From Henckelia pumila (taxonomy: Eukaryota; Streptophyta; Magnoliopsida; Lamiales; Gesneriaceae): DNA of 64,000 nt. Under the pieces are notes generated by a model. That model was given only the letters and a program-made list of their open reading frames with translations, ran no database searches and had not been told where the DNA came from. The translations under genes and the position numbers were made by a program. The stretch spans positions 82,126,151 to 82,190,150 of the forward strand of contig NC_133120.1 of NCBI RefSeq assembly GCF_033568475.1. Reading direction: 5' to 3'. Of this stretch, positions 59,736 through 64,000 are shown piece after piece; the stretch's first letter is position 1, and each line of letters starts with the position of its first letter.

Positions 59736-61712
59736 ATGACATCTTTAGCTATGACATCGTTTAGTAAAATTCCTAAGTTTTCAAAAGAAGATTATGATGA
59801 CTGAAAAATTCGTATGCAGGCACATCTATCAGCACTGGATGATGATATGTGGTTCGTTGTAACAGATGGACCAATGAAGATTATGAAAGTCAACACTGAT
59901 GTTGCTATTACTGAAGGTGCTCCTCAGATGATAGAAAAACCTCGATCTGAATGGACTTCTGAAGATAAAAGGAAAGCCAATCTTGACAATGTTGCCAGAG
60001 ATATTCTATACAAAACTCTGGACAAAAACATGTTTAGAAAGATCAAAAGCTGCACTACTGCCAAAGAAATATGGGAAAAGCTCACTCAATTGTGTGAAGA
60101 AAATGATCAAACGAAGGAGAACAAAATCATGGTGGCTATTCAAAAGTTTGACAATATCAAGATGAAATCAGGAGAAACAATGAATGAATTTGATGAAAGA
60201 TTCAGCAGCATTATGATCGAGCTAAATGCACTTGGAAAGAGTTACAGCAATCGTGAAGTAGTACTCAAAGTCATGAGAGCTCTGCCACGAGAATGGGATG
60301 TAAAGACAGTCGCTATGAGAGAATCCAAAGATCTCAATAAGATCGAACTACATGATTTATTTGCAGACCTCAAAGCCTATGAATTCGAGCTGGGAATTCG
60401 AACTGAGGAAGACACATCAACATCACAAGTCACCAAAGCTCTCACTGCAGCAGATGAAACTCCTGCAACTAAGACCGCAGAACAAATCAGTAGTGATGCA
60501 ATGTCACTATTTGTAAAAAAATTTGGAAGATTCATGAGGAAGAATCAAAATAGTTTCCAAAGAGCTAACAGATCAAGTTTCAAATCAAATGAACCAGCTG
60601 AAGAAAATCGAGCTTGCTACAACTGTGGAAAAGAAGGACACTTCATAGCCGATTGTACCAAACCCAAGAAGGATGAGAAAAGAACTTCATACAAAAAGAA
60701 TTCGAGAGAAGAAAAGAAAAGATTCAGCAGAAAGAAAGAACAAAAAGCCCTATTAGCAGATGAAAGCAATAACAAATGGGCAGAATCAGATTCCACCTCA
60801 TCCGACTCAGAAGAATCGTCAAGTGAAAGTGAAGATGAAGCTGTCAAATATCTTATGGCTAATGACGCTGACATTCCAGACGATGGAGAGGTACTTGACT
60901 TTACTTCTGATGAATTTAGTAAGGAAGATCTTATTAATGCATTAAATGAGATGGTCATTGAATATCGCACACTATCTCAAAAGTTCGATGAAGTCAGAAT
61001 AAATGAAAAGAGCACAACAGATAAGTCAGATCAAAGTAACTCGAAAGAGTACTCTGACAGTCTAAAAGCTCAGATAAATTTGTTGATGACCGAGAACAAT
61101 GATATGAGAAGTAAGCTACAAGAAACTTTATCTGAAAATCAGAGATTAACAGATCTAGTAAATTCTTGGAATAAAGCATCGATATCCTTAGATAAACTTA
61201 CTGGAATGCAAAAGCAAGCTGGAGATAAATCTGGCTTAGGCTACAGCACAAATGAAGGAAGTTCATCTACTTCAACCACTCAATCATGTCTGGAGAATAA
61301 AAACTTAAAGTATTTAAAGTTTGTGAGATCCAGCACGATATATGAACCTGAGGTTCCTATGACATATTCAATATCTCATCAGAGCAAACTCATACACAGA
61401 GGACTGGGATATGTTGAGCCAGATAGATCTAAGTCAGGATGGACTAAACCTAGATAAAATTGGTCTAGAAATGGTTCGGAAAGACAAAGAACTTCACCAA
61501 CTCAACATAAACCACAATCTAACAGCTCGAATATGAAATATTGGAAGTCAAATAGGAATAATCGATCTGATCATAACACTTGGCACACACAGCACAATGC
61601 ACAATGGTCATCAAATAAATATGTCATTCCCAAAGGACAGCATAATGGAAAGTCTGTAAGGATAATCCAAGTATGGATTCCAAAGAGATTAATCCAGCGT
61701 GGACCCAAGTAG
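59736..61712 (+). pseudogene. C2 gag, two stops
   Basis: ATG 59736 opens MTSLAMTSFSKIPKFSKEDY. A TGA at 59802-59804 replaces a conserved Trp codon. The frame is then open to TAA 61455-61457. It carries the UBN2-type gag core (CTTAKEIWEKLTQLCEEND; MNEFDERFSSIMIELNALGK), a zinc knuckle CYNCGKEGHFIADC at about 60615, and an acidic/Ser tail with coiled-coil-like heptads at about 60900-61200. After the TAA the same frame continues (VRIIQVWIPKRLIQRGPK) to TAG 61710-61712. Gag would package element RNA into virus-like particles; as it stands it is interrupted. Confidence 0.88.
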
Positions 61713-61749
61713 GAATGAGGACCAAAGTTATTTTATTTTCTTTTTGTAG

Positions 61750-64000
61750 GAAAACAAAGGCGAATTAATCAAACAAATAGTATGGTACTTGGATAGTGGA
61801 TGCTCAAGGCATATGACAGGAGACAGAAGAATGCTATCTGAATATATTCCAGGATCAGGACCTAAGATCACTTTCGGAGATAACTCTAAAGGTATAACCA
61901 TGGGTAAGGGTAAGCTTATCCATAGAAATATTCACATAAAAGATGTATTACTCGTAGAGAATTTGAAATACAATCTGATTAGTATTAGTCAATTATGTGA
62001 CTATGATTACTTCGTAGAATTTCAAAAGCACACTTGCAATGTAAAAGATCAATCTGGACTAATCATTATGACAAGAGAAAGAAATGGAAATACTTATAGA
62101 GTCAATTGGTTGGATCAACCAAACACTTCAGTCTGCTTGATAGCATCAAAGATGAACCAAAATTGGTTATGGCACAAGAGACTCAATCACTTGAACTTCA
62201 AAGCTTTAGCCAATCTGAGTAAACATGAATTGGTTACAGGTCTGCCTAAAATCGAGTTTTCAAAAGATAAAATTTGTTCTTCCTGCCAACTAGGTAAGCA
62301 GATCAGATCAACTTTCAAAAACAAAGGTTATAAATCATCTTTCAAAAGCTTAGAACTATTGCACATGGATCTCTTTGGTCCTATACCAGTAACAAGCTTA
62401 GGGGGAATGAAATATACCTTGGTTATTGTTGATGATTTCTCAAGATTCACTTGGGTGGTATTTTTAAAATCCAAAGATCAAATTGCCACTCAATTGATTA
62501 AAATTCTTTTAAGACTTCAAAATGAGAAATCTCAATCGATTGATAAAATTAGAAGTGACAGAGGAACCGAGTTTACAAATCAAACTCTGTCTACGTATCT
62601 TGAAAATCATGGAATCAAGCATGAGTATTCGGCAGCTAGAACACCACAACAAAATGGTGTTGCAGAAAGGAGAAATAGAACTCTAAAGGAAGCTGCTAGA
62701 ACAATGATTGCTGATTCAGGTATTTCTCAAAAAATTTGGGCAGAAGCTGTAAATACAGCGTGTTATAATCAGAATAGATCAATGATTAATAAGAAAATTG
62801 GAAAAACACCTTATGAGATCTGGTATGGTAAAGTTCCAGTGGTATCCTACTTCAAGGTATTTGGTTGCAAATGCTTCATTCACAACAATGGTAAGACTCA
62901 TCTGACTGCACTTGATGTCAGATCAGATGCTGGTTTGTTTCTTGGATACTCATCTGTTAGTAAAGCTTATCGAGCATTTAATACTAAATCTCTGATAGTT
63001 GAAGAATCAGTTCACATTGTTTTTGATGAGACATCTGTTACTAATGAATCTTCAAGCTTAAATGATCTTAGTAACAGAATAGAAGATTCAAAGCTTGTCA
63101 CAGATGATGAAGAAGAAATCCAGATTATACAAAATGTTCTATATGAACCAGATCAAACTGAAGAACAAAGACCAGACGAACCACCAGTTGAGAATGAGAT
63201 CATAACAAACACAGATCATATTGCACATAACAATGATCAAGATCAACAAGGAAATACAGATCAACTTGGTCCAAATTACAGATGGTCCAAGACTCATCCA
63301 CCAAACTTGGTAATAGGTAATCCATCTGCACCTTTGAGAACCAGAGGTCAGATGATTAATGAATTTATACATGCTGCTTTTATCTCTCATATAGAACCTA
63401 AGAAAGTCGAAGAAGCTCTTCTTGACAGTAGTTGGATAGAAGCCATGCAAGATGAATTGAACCAATTCGAAAGAAACTCTGTCTGGCATTTAGTTCCTAG
63501 ACCTTCAGATAAATCTATAATAGGAACTAGATGGGTTTTTAAAAATAAACTCAATGAAAGTGGTAATGTAATAAGAAATAAGGCTCGACTTGTAGCACAG
63601 GGTTACAGACAAGAAGAGGGTATTGATTTTGATGAATCATTTGCCCCTGTTGCTAGACTTGAAGCTATTAGAATATTTCTTGCTTATGCTGCTTTCAAGG
63701 ACTTTAAGGTATTCCAGATGGATGTTAAAAGTGCGTTTCTCAATGGTCTTCTCCAAGAAGAAGTATTTGTGGAACAACCCCCAGGTTTCAAAAGCCAAAT
63801 TTATCCAGATCATGTGTTCAAACTGGATAAAGCTCTTTATGGGTTAAAACAAGTTCCACGAGCTTGGTATGATACTCTTTCACTTTTTCTCAATGATCAT
63901 GGTTTTACTATTGGTTCTGTAGATAAAACTCTTTTTAAATTTGTCCAAGGCGATCATACGTTATTAGTACAAATATATGTTGATGATATCATATTTGGGT
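61750..64000 (+). CDS. C2 pol, open frame running off the window
   Basis: No stop from 61750 to the last base (about 750 codons). Protease [13 protein letters not shown], pre-integrase ([28 protein letters not shown]), integrase core ([39 protein letters not shown]), then RT ([48 protein letters not shown]) ending in the catalytic YVDDIIFG at the window edge. RNase H is beyond it. The frame is separated from gag by a TAG and about 37 bases ending in a pyrimidine tract and TAG, so the mode of pol expression is uncertain. No internal stop or frameshift is seen in this part. Confidence 0.93.

Larger units (their letters stand above)
58665..64000 (+). mobile_element. Copia element C2, cut by the window end
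   Basis: 5' LTR 58665-59686, primer site at 59689, gag from 59736, pol from 61750 to the window end. Domain order gag, protease, integrase, RT is Ty1/copia. The 3' LTR is outside the window, so age and TSD cannot be read. Gag has two stops, but pol is open to the end. Confidence 0.93.

Overview
This is nuclear DNA from a flowering plant, and a eudicot is most likely. It carries AT-rich intergenic sequence, three spliced or intronless plant-type genes with long UTR/promoter gaps, plant LTR retrotransposons of the Ty3/gypsy and Ty1/copia types, and several MITE families. An asterid is my guess from the style of the dispersed MITEs, but nothing here proves the order.

Host genes. A three-exon R2R3-MYB repressor-type gene (minus strand, 2982-3912) and a five-exon bZIP gene of the Arabidopsis At4g06598 type (minus strand, 9254-10540) lie in the left part. 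Two near-identical small REM-like B3-domain genes (plus strand, 13550-14169 and 18291-18910) sit in a tandem segmental duplication of about 4-4.7 kb (about 10.9-14.9 kb and 14.9-19.6 kb). An intronless MCTP gene with four C2 domains and a C-terminal membrane region (minus strand, 43582-46668) lies in the centre right. No other host gene is supported.

Transposable elements. The left edge holds a Tat/Retand-like gypsy LTR, primer-binding site and broken gag on the minus strand. From 19132 to 43195 there is a four-element nest that can be fully resolved by target-site duplications (TSDs). An old Copia element (C1, TSD agtta) is interrupted by a Tekay/Del-like gypsy on the minus strand (G1, 20764-37266, TSD cctga). 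The left LTR of G1 is itself interrupted by a second Tekay/Del-like gypsy on the plus strand (G2, 21163-28429, TSD gtgcc). C1 is also interrupted by a 1.48 kb solo-LTR-like insertion (38229-39708, TSD ctctc). The segmental duplication copied the 5' LTR of C1, so C1 is older than the duplication, and G1 and G2 are younger. At the right edge a further Copia element (C2, from 58665) has a long open pol frame that runs out of the window.

Small elements. Several Mutator-type MITEs with 9-10 bp TSDs are present. They include a 153 bp element that folds into a three-hairpin cloverleaf (5368-5520) and a 1.7 kb near-complete palindrome (47074-48767). A Stowaway MITE (51518-51775) and a Tourist-like MITE (53039-53666) are also present. 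The rest is AT-rich spacer with AAT, TA and ATGT microsatellites.

The host genes show no operon-like or pathway linkage. The coherent story is one of layered transposon insertion and duplication around three unrelated regulatory genes and one membrane-trafficking gene.
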